Origin: CBDTTW01 sp965363675
GTDB lineage: Bacteria > Bacteroidota > Rhodothermia > Rhodothermales > DASSAV01
DNA: 24,111 nucleotides
Direction of reading: 5' to 3'
NCBI GenBank assembly: GCA_965363675.1
Contig: CBDTTW010000024.1
Coordinates: 1-24,111, forward strand
The notes under the pieces were generated by a model. That model worked only from the letters and a program-made list of their open reading frames with translations. It had not been told where the DNA came from and made no database searches. The position numbers and the translations under genes were made by a program. Positions 16,540 through 24,111 of this stretch are shown here, piece after piece. Numbering within the stretch: the first letter of the stretch is position 1; the number at the start of each line of letters is the position of its first letter.

Positions 16540-17034
16540 CTAGCCGCGTCCGAACAGCGCGACGATGGCGGCGTAGCGCAGCACGCGCGTCCCGATGCCG
16601 AGCGCGACGAACGGAAAGGCGCCCAGCCGCAGCACGCCCGCGGCCAGGCAAATCGGATCGCCGACGAGAGGCAGCCACGAGCCGAGCAGCCCCCACGCGC
16701 CGTAGCGGCGCATCCAGCCGAGCGCGCGGCGCCCGCTGCGGCGGCGCTCCAGGCGCTGCGTGACCTTCTCGGTGAACAGCCGGCCGATCCCATAGTTGAG
16801 GCTTGCCCCCAGCGCGTTTCCGACGGAGGCGCTCAGGAGCACCTGCCAGGGAGGCATCCCCAGGCCGAGCGCCGCCGCGACGGCCGCCTCGGACGACACG
16901 GGCGCCAGGGTCGCGCCGACGAAGGCCGCCGCGCCGAGCCCCAGCCACCCGTACTCCAGCACGAGCCGGGCGAAGTCCACCGCCAGCAAACTCAACGCGG
17001 CGGCGGGGATATGGTTAAAGGGGCCTTGTAACAT
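16540..17034 (-). CDS. YqaA-type VTT-domain (DedA/SNARE-associated superfamily) membrane protein
   Basis: This 164-residue protein has hydrophobic segments at about 12-28, 30-60, 64-82, 112-135 and 140-162. The family motifs are GNALGASLNYGIGR (72-85) and SWLPLVGDPICLAAGVLR (119-136), which are close to the YqaA subgroup. An acidic residue in PVSSEA (45-50) sits where VTT proteins carry a functionally important glutamate. DedA/VTT proteins act as lipid scramblases or flippases, for example for undecaprenyl phosphate, but YqaA itself is uncharacterised. ATG 17034 was preferred because earlier codons in the frame lie within clpX. It starts 29 nt after the clpX stop and 65 nt before the YihY-family gene, so all three may share the clpX transcript. 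Confidence 0.85.
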   Translation of the reverse strand: MLQGPFNHIPAAALSLLAVDFARLVLEYGWLGLGAAAFVGATLAPVSSEAAVAAALGLGMPPWQVLLSASVGNALGASLNYGIGRLFTEKVTQRLERRRSGRRALGWMRRYGAWGLLGSWLPLVGDPICLAAGVLRLGAFPFVALGIGTRVLRYAAIVALFGRG

Positions 17035-17063
17035 TAAAGTAGAAAAGCCCCGGCATAGACCGC

Positions 17064-18350
<1,287 letters not shown>

Positions 18351-18410
18351 ATCGGACGTCTCAGATCAACGGGTGGCCCTGGGCCGGCGCCGGCTCGGGG
18401 GCGGCTATGG

Positions 18411-18440
18411 TATATATGCTAAGGATATCGGCCGATGCAA
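18411..18440 (-). promoter_or_regulatory. Candidate clpX promoter with a 10-bp palindrome in the spacer
   Basis: On the minus strand TTGCAT (plus 18435-18440) and TATATA (18411-18416) are separated by 18 nt, and the -10 lies about 60 nt before the clpX ATG. This is the most AT-rich patch of the divergent gap. The perfect palindrome ATCGGCCGAT (18427-18436) overlaps the inner edge of the -35 and the spacer, a good place for a repressor. Both boxes are partial consensus matches. Confidence 0.3.
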
Positions 18441-18544
18441 ACAAGAAATCAAGCGCGCGCGGTGAATTACCGGGTGAATCGCCGCCGGGGGGCGAGGTTC
18501 CGCCGCCGTACCTTAGGGCTCCGCCCCGCATTTTGCCGCCGCCC

Positions 18545-19537
18545 ATGAACGCGCCCGACGCCGCCGGTCTGCCGCCCACCTTTCTGGAGCGCCTCGCGCG
18601 CCTTACGCCTCCGGAGCGCCTGCCGGGTGTGCTCGCCGCGTTCCACGAGCCGCCCGTGACGGCCTTCCGGGTGAACACCCTGCGCGCCTCGGCCGAGGCC
18701 GTCGCGGCGGAGCTTGGGGCGGCGGGCCTTGCGCTGCACGCCGCCCCATGGAAGCCCGGCGCCTTCTGGGTCGCGCCGGAGGCGCGCGCCGCGCTGCTGG
18801 CGAGCGCGCCCTACGCGCGGGCCGAGATCTACGTGCAGAACCTCTCCAGCATGATTCCTCCGGCGGCGCTCGGAGCCCGCCCCGGCGAGCGCGTGCTGGA
18901 TCTGGCGGCGGCGCCGGGCGGCAAGACGCTTCAGATCGCCTGCGACATGCAGAACACGGGCGAGCTGGCGGCCGTCGAGGCGGTGCGCGGCCGCTTCTTC
19001 CGCCTGCGCAGCAACCTCGAAGCCCACGGGGCGACCGTGGCGCGCGCGTTTCTGAAAAACGGCGAGGACGTATGGCGCCACCGCCCCGAGCACTTCGACC
19101 GCGTGCTGCTCGACGCGCCGTGCTCGACCGAGGGTCGCTTCCGCGCCGACGATCCGGAGACGGCCGCCTACTGGTCGCCGCGCAAAATCGCCGAGATGGC
19201 CCGTAAGCAGCAGCGGCTGCTGTACGCGGCGGTGCAGTGCCTGCGGCCCGGCGGCGTGCTCGTCTACGCCACCTGCACGATGGCCCCGGAGGAGAACGAG
19301 CAGACCATCGACCGCTTGCTCCGGCGTTTCGGCGACGCGCTGGAAGCGACGCCCCTGGGCCTGGAACCGCCCGGCGCAATCCCCGCGCTCGCCGCCTGGG
19401 AAGGGCAGGCGTTCCGGGACGATCTGCGCCACGCCCGGCGCGTCCTGCCCAGCCGCCTCATGGAGGCGTTTTTCGTATGCCGCCTGGTCAAGCGCGCCGG
19501 CACGCTGCACATCGGCCGCCGCCGGGCCGCGCCCTAG
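18545..19537 (+). CDS. RsmB/RsmF (NOL1/NOP2/Sun) family RNA m5C methyltransferase
   Basis: This 330-residue enzyme would place a methyl group on C5 of a cytosine, most likely in 16S rRNA. The SAM motif is DLAAAPGGKTLQ (119-130). The two cysteines of the family are C193 (DAPCSTEGRF, 190-199) and C244 (ATCTMAPEENE, 242-252), which release and attack the cytosine. There is no N-terminal NusB-like domain as in RsmB, so it is closer in layout to RsmF/YebU-type proteins, and it lacks an obvious C-terminal PUA domain. ATG 18545 was chosen because homology-like sequence begins at FLERLARL just after it. The frame is open for another 138 nt upstream but reads as low-complexity Pro/Gly. The exact target base is not decided by sequence. 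Confidence 0.9.
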   Translation: MNAPDAAGLPPTFLERLARLTPPERLPGVLAAFHEPPVTAFRVNTLRASAEAVAAELGAAGLALHAAPWKPGAFWVAPEARAALLASAPYARAEIYVQNLSSMIPPAALGARPGERVLDLAAAPGGKTLQIACDMQNTGELAAVEAVRGRFFRLRSNLEAHGATVARAFLKNGEDVWRHRPEHFDRVLLDAPCSTEGRFRADDPETAAYWSPRKIAEMARKQQRLLYAAVQCLRPGGVLVYATCTMAPEENEQTIDRLLRRFGDALEATPLGLEPPGAIPALAAWEGQAFRDDLRHARRVLPSRLMEAFFVCRLVKRAGTLHIGRRRAAP

Positions 19538-19627
19538 CCTGCCGTGAACGCGGCGCCCCACGCTCTGCCGCCGCCGCGTTCTCCTGGGCCGTGGAGCGCA
19601 GCCTCAACGCAGGCGGCCGCACGCGCC

Positions 19628-19648
19628 GGCCGCCCGCGCCGGGCGGCC
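19628..19648 (+). terminator. Perfect 9-bp hairpin downstream of the rRNA methyltransferase
   Basis: ggccgcccg (19628-19636) and cgggcggcc (19640-19648) are exact complements around a 3-nt loop. The hairpin lies 90 nt after the stop. It lacks a T-run, so it would be an atypical terminator. It stands just before the sequence turns AT-richer ahead of the esterase gene. Confidence 0.35.
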
Positions 19649-19693
19649 TCAGGATTCCAGCCGGTGTTTCCAGGGAGGAAGCAAGTGGAGTAT

Positions 19694-19701
19694 TAATTTT
19701 C
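19694..19701 (+). promoter_or_regulatory. Weak Bacteroidota-type -7 element upstream of esterase
   Basis: TAATTTTC matches the Bacteroidota -7 consensus TAnnTTTG at all but the last base. It lies in the AT-rich leader about 94 nt before the esterase ATG. No good -33 TTTG is seen at the normal distance, so this is only a candidate. Confidence 0.2.
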
Positions 19702-19794
19702 CGCCAAGCCCGCTGCCTGGTTTGCCGGGGACTTAACATTCCTGTGTGGTCTAAAGGGGGTCTCCGGAATATATGCCCTGGAGAGAGCGACGCT

Positions 19795-20670
19795 ATGCAG
19801 GGAAAGATCATAGAGGTGGGCGGCCACCGGGCTGAGGCGTTTGCGGCCGAGCACTACGGCGCATTCCACAGGTTCGACAACTTCCGCCTCGATCCTCGGT
19901 GTGACCCGCCCAGGACGATCCAGATATTTCTGCCCGGCTCTTATGATTCAGGAGACACCTTGCCCGTGGTTTACATGAACGACGGCCATACCGCCTTCTA
20001 TAACAGTCCGATGAGTGGGCAGTCTCTGAGTGTACACAAAACCATAGACGATTTGCATCGGAAGGGCGAGGCAGAGCCGGTTATCGTCGTGGGCGTTCAT
20101 CCGGTAGATCGAGGGCATGAATACCTGCATGTGATAGAGTTTGACAGTCCCTTCAAACGGAAAGGAGGCGGCCTCGGCGATTATGCAAAGTATCTGGTCC
20201 GCCTGAAAAACTTCGTGGATGCTCATTATGCCACGATGAGGCAGCCCGAGTTTACCGCCATTTCAGGCTCCTCTCACGGCGGACTCGCGGCCTTCTATAC
20301 GGCATGCGTGCACAGCGCGGCATTCGGAATCGGAGGTTGCATGTCCTCCTCATTCTGGGCGGGCGGCGTGTTCAATATCCGGGAATGCTATCTCGCCGGA
20401 ATCCTCAGAGAGCGTTTACAGCTCGACAGGTCCAAGGGGCCGAAGCTCTGGATTGATTGGGGCGCCAAACGAAGCGGCGGATTTCATAATTTCGCCATAG
20501 AGGCGCAGTCCGCGAAGTGGAGCAAGGAGGTCGTCAAGCTACTCCGGGAGGACTACGGCTTCATTCTGAACCACGACTTGTTCGCGTATGAGGACCCCCT
20601 CGGAGGGCATCAGGAAATATCCTGGGAGTGGCGGTTCAGGTTGTTCATGAAGCAGTTCTACGGCAAGTAG
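19795..20670 (+). CDS. Putative esterase (esterase D/Fes-like alpha/beta hydrolase), likely acquired
   Basis: This encodes 291 residues without a signal peptide. The early motif LPVVYMNDGHTAFY (56-69) matches the PF00756 'vlYm.DG..lf' strand. The nucleophile is S160 in GSSHGG (158-163), and the catalytic histidine is H272 in PLGGHQEISWEWR (268-280), the usual 'GG.H.e..W..R' close of this family. The acidic residue is probably D221 in WIDWG. A good ribosome site, GGAGAG (19780-19785), precedes ATG 19795 by about 9 nt. Base composition differs from the neighbours: 19921-20160 has 126 G/C in 240 bases, against 40-42 per 60 in nearby genes. The substrate is unknown; family members cleave S-formylglutathione, siderophores, sugar esters and others. 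It converges on the EcsC-family gene. Confidence 0.8.
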   Translation: MQGKIIEVGGHRAEAFAAEHYGAFHRFDNFRLDPRCDPPRTIQIFLPGSYDSGDTLPVVYMNDGHTAFYNSPMSGQSLSVHKTIDDLHRKGEAEPVIVVGVHPVDRGHEYLHVIEFDSPFKRKGGGLGDYAKYLVRLKNFVDAHYATMRQPEFTAISGSSHGGLAAFYTACVHSAAFGIGGCMSSSFWAGGVFNIRECYLAGILRERLQLDRSKGPKLWIDWGAKRSGGFHNFAIEAQSAKWSKEVVKLLREDYGFILNHDLFAYEDPLGGHQEISWEWRFRLFMKQFYGK

Positions 20671-20695
20671 CGCTCGGGCAAGCAGCCTGCGCTAC
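20667..20695. terminator. Hairpin between convergent stops, probably bidirectional terminator
   Basis: gtagcgc (20667-20673) and gcgctac (20689-20695) are perfect 7-bp arms around a 15-nt loop. The loop can add a short ggc/gcc stem. The plus-strand stop of the esterase (20668-20670) lies in the left arm and the minus-strand stop of the EcsC-family gene (20692-20694) lies in the right arm. No T-run is present on either side. Confidence 0.45.
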
Positions 20696-21570
20696 GCGCC
20701 GGAGAGGGCGGCCGCGACGGCGGCGGGGCCGTACTTGCGGACGAGGAAACGCTCGCGGTAAAGGGCGGCGCAGGCGTCGCAGACTTTGCTGGTGTAGTAG
20801 GCGTTGAAGCCGCCGGCGATGAGGGCGCCCGTGGCGGGGACGATCTGGGCCAGCTTCGCTTCGGCGAGGTGGATGCCGAGCTTGCGCGCCACGTTTTGCA
20901 GGCTCTTCGTGACGGCGTATCCGCCGGCGGCCTCGGCGGCGGCGCCCTGCGCCAGGGCCGTCGAGGCGCGCCATACCGGCGTGAGGGCAAGCTGCTTGGC
21001 GGCGTCGGAGGGGTGCGACATCGCGTCGAGCACCTGCAAGGCAAACAGCCGCTCCTCGGGCAGGCGTATGTCGAAGCCGTAGGCCGCCGCATACGAACCG
21101 GCGGCGCGCAGGTTGAGGGCCGCCACGGCCAGCACGTCCGGCAGGATGCCCGCGGCTCCGGCCATCCCCGCCGCCGCCCCTTCGGCGGCGGCAAGGCTCC
21201 GGTAGCGCGTCGCCAGGCCCTCGGTCAGGCCATCGACGGTTTCCAGGTCGAGGTAGGCCATCGCGTCGAGGCCGTCCACGGGCAAGCCCGCTTTGCGCAG
21301 GGTCGCCGCCCCCGCCTCGGCGTTGACCGAGTCTTGGACGATCTCGTTGAGCAAATCGAGGATGCCGGCCGCGAGGTGGTCGATGGTCCACGCGACGCCG
21401 GGGAGCTTGCGCAGCACGTCGGCGGCGCGCCCGGCCAGGTGGTTCACGCCGCCGACGACTTTGCCGAACCACCCCATGTCGTTCTGTTTCCAAAGGGCGA
21501 TTTCCGCCAGGGCGCGGCGCTCGTAGGCGGAGAGTGCAGCGGGCAAAACGGCGAGGTCGGCAGGTTCCAT
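20692..21570 (-). CDS. EcsC family protein
   Basis: This encodes 292 residues from ATG 21570. The N-terminal AYERRALAEIALWK matches the conserved start of EcsC-family proteins. The middle is an alanine-rich, mildly hydrophobic helical region (GAAAGMAGAAGILPDVLAVA). The C-terminal GIHLAEAKLAQIVPATGALI followed by GGFNAYYTSKVCDAC is the family's second conserved block. EcsC of Bacillus sits with an ABC transporter, but distant members such as this one are mostly single genes of unknown role. A longer frame upstream of 21570 is open, but it contains no conserved sequence and would cross the divergent promoter region. It converges with the esterase and diverges from the oxidoreductase. Confidence 0.72.
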   Translation of the reverse strand: MEPADLAVLPAALSAYERRALAEIALWKQNDMGWFGKVVGGVNHLAGRAADVLRKLPGVAWTIDHLAAGILDLLNEIVQDSVNAEAGAATLRKAGLPVDGLDAMAYLDLETVDGLTEGLATRYRSLAAAEGAAAGMAGAAGILPDVLAVAALNLRAAGSYAAAYGFDIRLPEERLFALQVLDAMSHPSDAAKQLALTPVWRASTALAQGAAAEAAGGYAVTKSLQNVARKLGIHLAEAKLAQIVPATGALIAGGFNAYYTSKVCDACAALYRERFLVRKYGPAAVAAALSGA

Positions 21571-21684
21571 GCGTGCGAGGTCTGCGGCCGGGGGCCGGAT
21601 GGAAAGCGTGTGGAGGGGTTGTACGCAAATCACCCCGACTTGTTGGACGCCGGGAGGAAGCGGTTCCTGCGGCGCGGCCCGGCG

Positions 21685-21715
21685 TTGGATTCGCCGGGCG
21701 CCGGGCCGTACTTTG
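21685..21715 (+). promoter_or_regulatory. Candidate promoter of the oxidoreductase gene
   Basis: TACTTTG (21709-21715) lies 50 nt before the ATG and resembles the Bacteroidota -7 element TAnnTTTG with one base fewer. TTGG (21685-21688) stands 20 nt upstream, near the -33 distance. The surrounding 194-nt gap is otherwise GC-rich and holds no other obvious site. Confidence 0.3.
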
Positions 21716-21764
21716 ACCGCAGAGGCGCCCTTCAACCCTACCAGAACGACATCCGGAATACGCT

Positions 21765-23015
21765 ATGGACCGCAACGGACGCATCGGCATCGGCTTTATC
21801 GGCGGCGGCTTCATCACCCGCTTTCACATTCAATCGTGGGTCTCGATCCGCGAGTCCGACGTGCGCGGGGTGTGGAGCCCCGACCGCGAGCGCGCCGAGT
21901 CGTCGTCGGCCTACGCCCGCGAGCTTCAGGTCGGGGAGGCGCGGGCCTTCGACTCCATCGAGGAGATGGTGGCGGCCCCGGAGATCGACGCCATCTGGAT
22001 TTGCGGCCCCAACCATGCGCGCATCGAAAACCTGGAGGCCATCGTCCGGGCCGTCAAGGCGGGCAAAGGCGCGCTCATCGGGGTCGCCTGCGAGAAGCCG
22101 CTCGGGCGCAACGTACGCGAGGCGCGGCGCATGGTCGCGCTGATCGAGGAGGCGGGCCTGTTGCACGGCTACCTGGAGGACCAGCTTTTCACGCCGGGCC
22201 TGGAGCGCGGGCGCGAGATCACGTGGGCGCGCGGGGCGGCCAACACGGGGCGGCCCTACCTGGCCCGCGCCGCCGAGGAGCACAGCGGCCCGCACTCGCC
22301 CTGGTTCTGGCAGGGCGCTTTGCAGGGGGGGGGCGTCCTCAACGACATGATGTGCCACAGCGTCGAGGTGGCGCGCTTCCTGCTGACCGAGCCGGGAGCC
22401 CCCCGCAGCAGCATCCGGCCGGTGAGCGTGGCCGGGCACATCGCCAGCCTGAAATGGTCGCGCCCGGACTACGCGCGCCGGCTCTCCGAGCGCATGGGGC
22501 CGGAGGTGGACTATACGCGCACCCCCTCGGAGGACTTCGCCCGCGCCACCATCGAGTACCTCGACGAGGCCGGCAACACGCTCATCGGCGAGGTGACGAC
22601 CTCGTGGAGCTTTGTGGGGGCGGGCCTGCGCCTCAGCTCGGAGCTGCTCGGCCCTGAGTATTCGATGATGCACAACTCGCTCGACACGGGCACGCGCCTG
22701 TTCTTCAGCCGCAACGTCGTCGGCAAGGAGGGCGAGGACATCGTGGAGAAGCAAAACGCCGAGCAGGGCCTGATGCCGCTCGTCGCCAACGAGGCCGATG
22801 AGTACGGCTACATCGGCGAGAACCGCTACTTCTCGCGCTGCTTCCGCGACGGCGTGCTCCCGACGCTGAACTTCCACGACGGGCTGGAGGTGGTGGAGCT
22901 GCTCATGACGGCCTACATGAGCGCCGAGCAGGGCCGCACGCTTCCGTTCCGCCCGGAGGGCCTGGAGGACTTCGTGCCGGCGGTGGCGCGCGGGGCCTGG
23001 AACCCGCGCGGCTGA
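21765..23015 (+). CDS. Gfo/Idh/MocA family NAD(P)-dependent oxidoreductase
   Basis: This 416-residue protein has an N-terminal Rossmann fold with the dinucleotide motif GIGFIGGGFI (8-17), then a conserved ICGPNHAR (79-86) and CEKPLG (109-114). EKP is the family hallmark, and its lysine binds substrate and cofactor. The catalytic region is GGGVLNDMMCHSVEVARFLL (188-207), with D194 and H198 in the usual D-x3-H arrangement. It is somewhat longer than typical members (about 330-390), the extra sequence lying in the C-terminal substrate domain. Such enzymes oxidise or reduce sugars, inositols or related polyols; no neighbouring sugar gene narrows the substrate. No signal peptide is seen, so it is probably cytoplasmic. 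The start lacks a strong Shine-Dalgarno. Confidence 0.92.
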   Translation: MDRNGRIGIGFIGGGFITRFHIQSWVSIRESDVRGVWSPDRERAESSSAYARELQVGEARAFDSIEEMVAAPEIDAIWICGPNHARIENLEAIVRAVKAGKGALIGVACEKPLGRNVREARRMVALIEEAGLLHGYLEDQLFTPGLERGREITWARGAANTGRPYLARAAEEHSGPHSPWFWQGALQGGGVLNDMMCHSVEVARFLLTEPGAPRSSIRPVSVAGHIASLKWSRPDYARRLSERMGPEVDYTRTPSEDFARATIEYLDEAGNTLIGEVTTSWSFVGAGLRLSSELLGPEYSMMHNSLDTGTRLFFSRNVVGKEGEDIVEKQNAEQGLMPLVANEADEYGYIGENRYFSRCFRDGVLPTLNFHDGLEVVELLMTAYMSAEQGRTLPFRPEGLEDFVPAVARGAWNPRG

Positions 23016-23042
23016 GGCCCGTCCGGCATCCGGCTGGAGGCG

Positions 23043-23124
23043 GCAGGCGGCGCCGGGGAAGCTCCGGGGCCGCCTGCGCCGTTCGAGGGCCTGCGGCGCC
23101 TCGAAGGATGCATGCGCGGCATGC
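23043..23124 (+). terminator. Three tandem hairpins after the oxidoreductase gene
   Basis: Three inverted repeats follow one another, starting 28 nt beyond the stop. The first is gcaggcggc (23043-23051) with gccgcctgc (23069-23077), extended by an inner CCGG/CCGG pair. The second is ttcgagg (23082-23088) with cctcgaa (23099-23105). The third is gcatgc (23110-23115) with gcatgc (23119-23124). None has a T-run. Together they probably end transcription or protect the mRNA end. Confidence 0.4.
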
Positions 23125-23178
23125 GGACGCGCCGGGGCCGGGAGATCGTTTCCCCGTTGCCGAGAGAGGGACCTGCCC

Positions 23179-23979
23179 ATGCGGATAGAACCTACGGAAG
23201 AAGCCGTGGCCTCGGCCGACGGAACGAGACTGGGCTTCCGGAAGCTCGGAAGCGGCCCGGGCCTCGTCGTGGCGCACGGCAGCCTGACCACCGGCGACGA
23301 GTGGCTGCCCGTGGCCCGGGCGCTGGCCGACCGGTTCACCTGTTGCCTCCTGGACCGGCGCGGGCGCGGGCGCAGCGCGGACGCCGCCCCGGCGGCGTAT
23401 ACGCTGGAGAAGGAGGCTGAGGACCTTCGGGCGGTGCTGGAGGCGGCAGGCCCTGGGGCGGCGCTCCTCGGCCACTCCTACGGCGCCGTCTGCGCCTTGG
23501 AGGCGGCGCGCCGGTTTCCGCCGGCGAAGCTGGCCCTCTACGAGCCGCCGCTGCCGCTTGACCATACGCTCATAGGCCCCGCCTACGAGCAGATGCGCGC
23601 CGCCGTGGAACGGGGCGCCCTGGAGGAGGCGCTGGAAACCGGGCTGAAGGGGCTTGTCCGGATGTCCGACGACGAGCTTGCCGGCTTGCGGGGCTGCTCG
23701 CACTGGGCGGGCATGGCTGCGCTCACGCCGACGTGGGCGCGCGAGTGCGCGGCGCTCGGGCGGCTCGAACCCGGGGCCGCGCGCTACGCCGGCATCACGG
23801 CGCCCACGCTCTTGCTGTGCGGCTCGGCCACGGCGCCCCACCACGCGGCGGCCATCCGGGCGCTGGAAGCCGCGCTCCCGGATGCACGTACGGTGGTGTT
23901 CGAGGGGCAGGGCCATGCCGCGCACCTGCTGGCGACGGAAGCGTTCGCGGAGGCCGTAGCACGCTTCCTCGGCGCCTGA
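23179..23979 (+). CDS. Alpha/beta hydrolase
   Basis: This 266-residue cytoplasmic hydrolase has the oxyanion-loop motif VVAHGSLTTGDEW (30-42), the DRRGRGRS motif (59-66), the nucleophile elbow GHSYG with S100 (98-102) and the catalytic histidine H246 in GQGHAAHL (243-250). The usual aspartate after strand 6 is not in place: the segment reads LLLCGSATAPHH (211-222), so the acid may come from another residue. A GAGAGGGA ribosome site (23163-23170) precedes ATG 23179. The gene is preceded by a 163-nt gap with three hairpins, so it is probably transcribed on its own. The substrate is unknown. Confidence 0.85.
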   Translation: MRIEPTEEAVASADGTRLGFRKLGSGPGLVVAHGSLTTGDEWLPVARALADRFTCCLLDRRGRGRSADAAPAAYTLEKEAEDLRAVLEAAGPGAALLGHSYGAVCALEAARRFPPAKLALYEPPLPLDHTLIGPAYEQMRAAVERGALEEALETGLKGLVRMSDDELAGLRGCSHWAGMAALTPTWARECAALGRLEPGAARYAGITAPTLLLCGSATAPHHAAAIRALEAALPDARTVVFEGQGHAAHLLATEAFAEAVARFLGA

Positions 23980-24049
23980 GGCGCGGGCGCCGAAAACCCG
24001 CCGCAGACGGGCGGCGTGTAACCTCGCCCTCTTCACGCTCCGGCCCGGT

Positions 24050-24111
24050 ATGCACCGCTTTTTCGCTTGTCTCGCCCTTTCGGCGGCGCTGAGCTTTTCC
24101 CTCGCGCAGGC
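24050..24111 (+). CDS. Exported protein, signal peptide only (runs off window)
   Basis: An ATG at 24050 opens a frame of 20 complete codons up to the window end. The product starts MHRFFACLALSAALSFSLAQ, which has a short basic start, a hydrophobic core and SLAQ-A near the edge, like a Sec signal peptide with a cleavage site. It begins 70 nt after the hydrolase stop. The mature protein is outside the window, so its function cannot be given. Confidence 0.55.
   Translation, partial: MHRFFACLALSAALSFSLAQ

Noticed and set aside
18467..19561. Open minus-strand frame of 364 codons opposite the rRNA methyltransferase
   Set aside because: It is a shadow: the plus strand carries both family cysteines and the SAM motif, while the minus product is Arg/Gly-rich.
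21738..23339. Open minus-strand frame of 533 codons opposite the oxidoreductase
   Set aside because: It is an antisense shadow of a clear Gfo/Idh/MocA gene and has no recognisable motif.

Overview
This is a GC-rich chromosomal window of about 24 kb (sampled lines run near 67-70% GC) from a Gram-negative bacterium. The best guess is a Rhodothermota/Bacteroidota-type organism such as a Rhodothermales member. The basis is inference from protein style, not a database match: the queuine tRNA-ribosyltransferase has the zinc-less C-terminus I associate with Bacteroidota, IspH is the long cyanobacterial/plant-like form, many genes lack an obvious Shine-Dalgarno, and there is a full outer-membrane machinery (a TamA/BamA-type barrel, a very long TamB, and MlaE/F/D). 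No rRNA, tRNA, CRISPR array, insertion sequence or phage gene was seen.

The left three quarters (1-18350) is one long run of genes on the minus strand, read from right to left. It begins with clpX. A YqaA-type VTT membrane protein and a YihY-family membrane protein follow, then a TamA-like Omp85 barrel and an 1832-residue TamB. A perfect 15-bp inverted repeat follows the tamB stop. The next block is mlaE-mlaF-mlaD, an AI-2E-family membrane protein and tgt. The last block is ispH, a class I methyltransferase and a lipoprotein cut by the window edge. Several junctions overlap by ATGA (mlaE/mlaF, ispH/methyltransferase) or are only 1-14 nt apart, so these look like operons. From the YqaA-type gene to the AI-2E gene, most products concern the envelope or membrane lipids. 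I read this as a plausible lipid-trafficking neighbourhood, which is inference.

The right quarter (18545-24111) changes character, with mostly single-gene units in mixed orientation. rsmB/rsmF-like rRNA methyltransferase (+) diverges from clpX. Next is a putative esterase (+) whose base composition is clearly lower in GC than its neighbours, so it was probably acquired. An EcsC-family gene (-) converges with it. Then come a Gfo/Idh/MocA oxidoreductase (+), an alpha/beta hydrolase (+) and the first codons of a secreted protein (+). The gaps here carry several perfect inverted repeats that look like transcription stops.

The observations most worth checking are the co-oriented YqaA/YihY/TamA/TamB/Mla cluster, the six tandem ~100-residue repeats that lengthen TamB, loss of all four zinc ligands in Tgt, the low-GC esterase, and hairpins at gene ends, including one that contains both stop codons of a convergent pair. 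No clearly unprecedented system was found.
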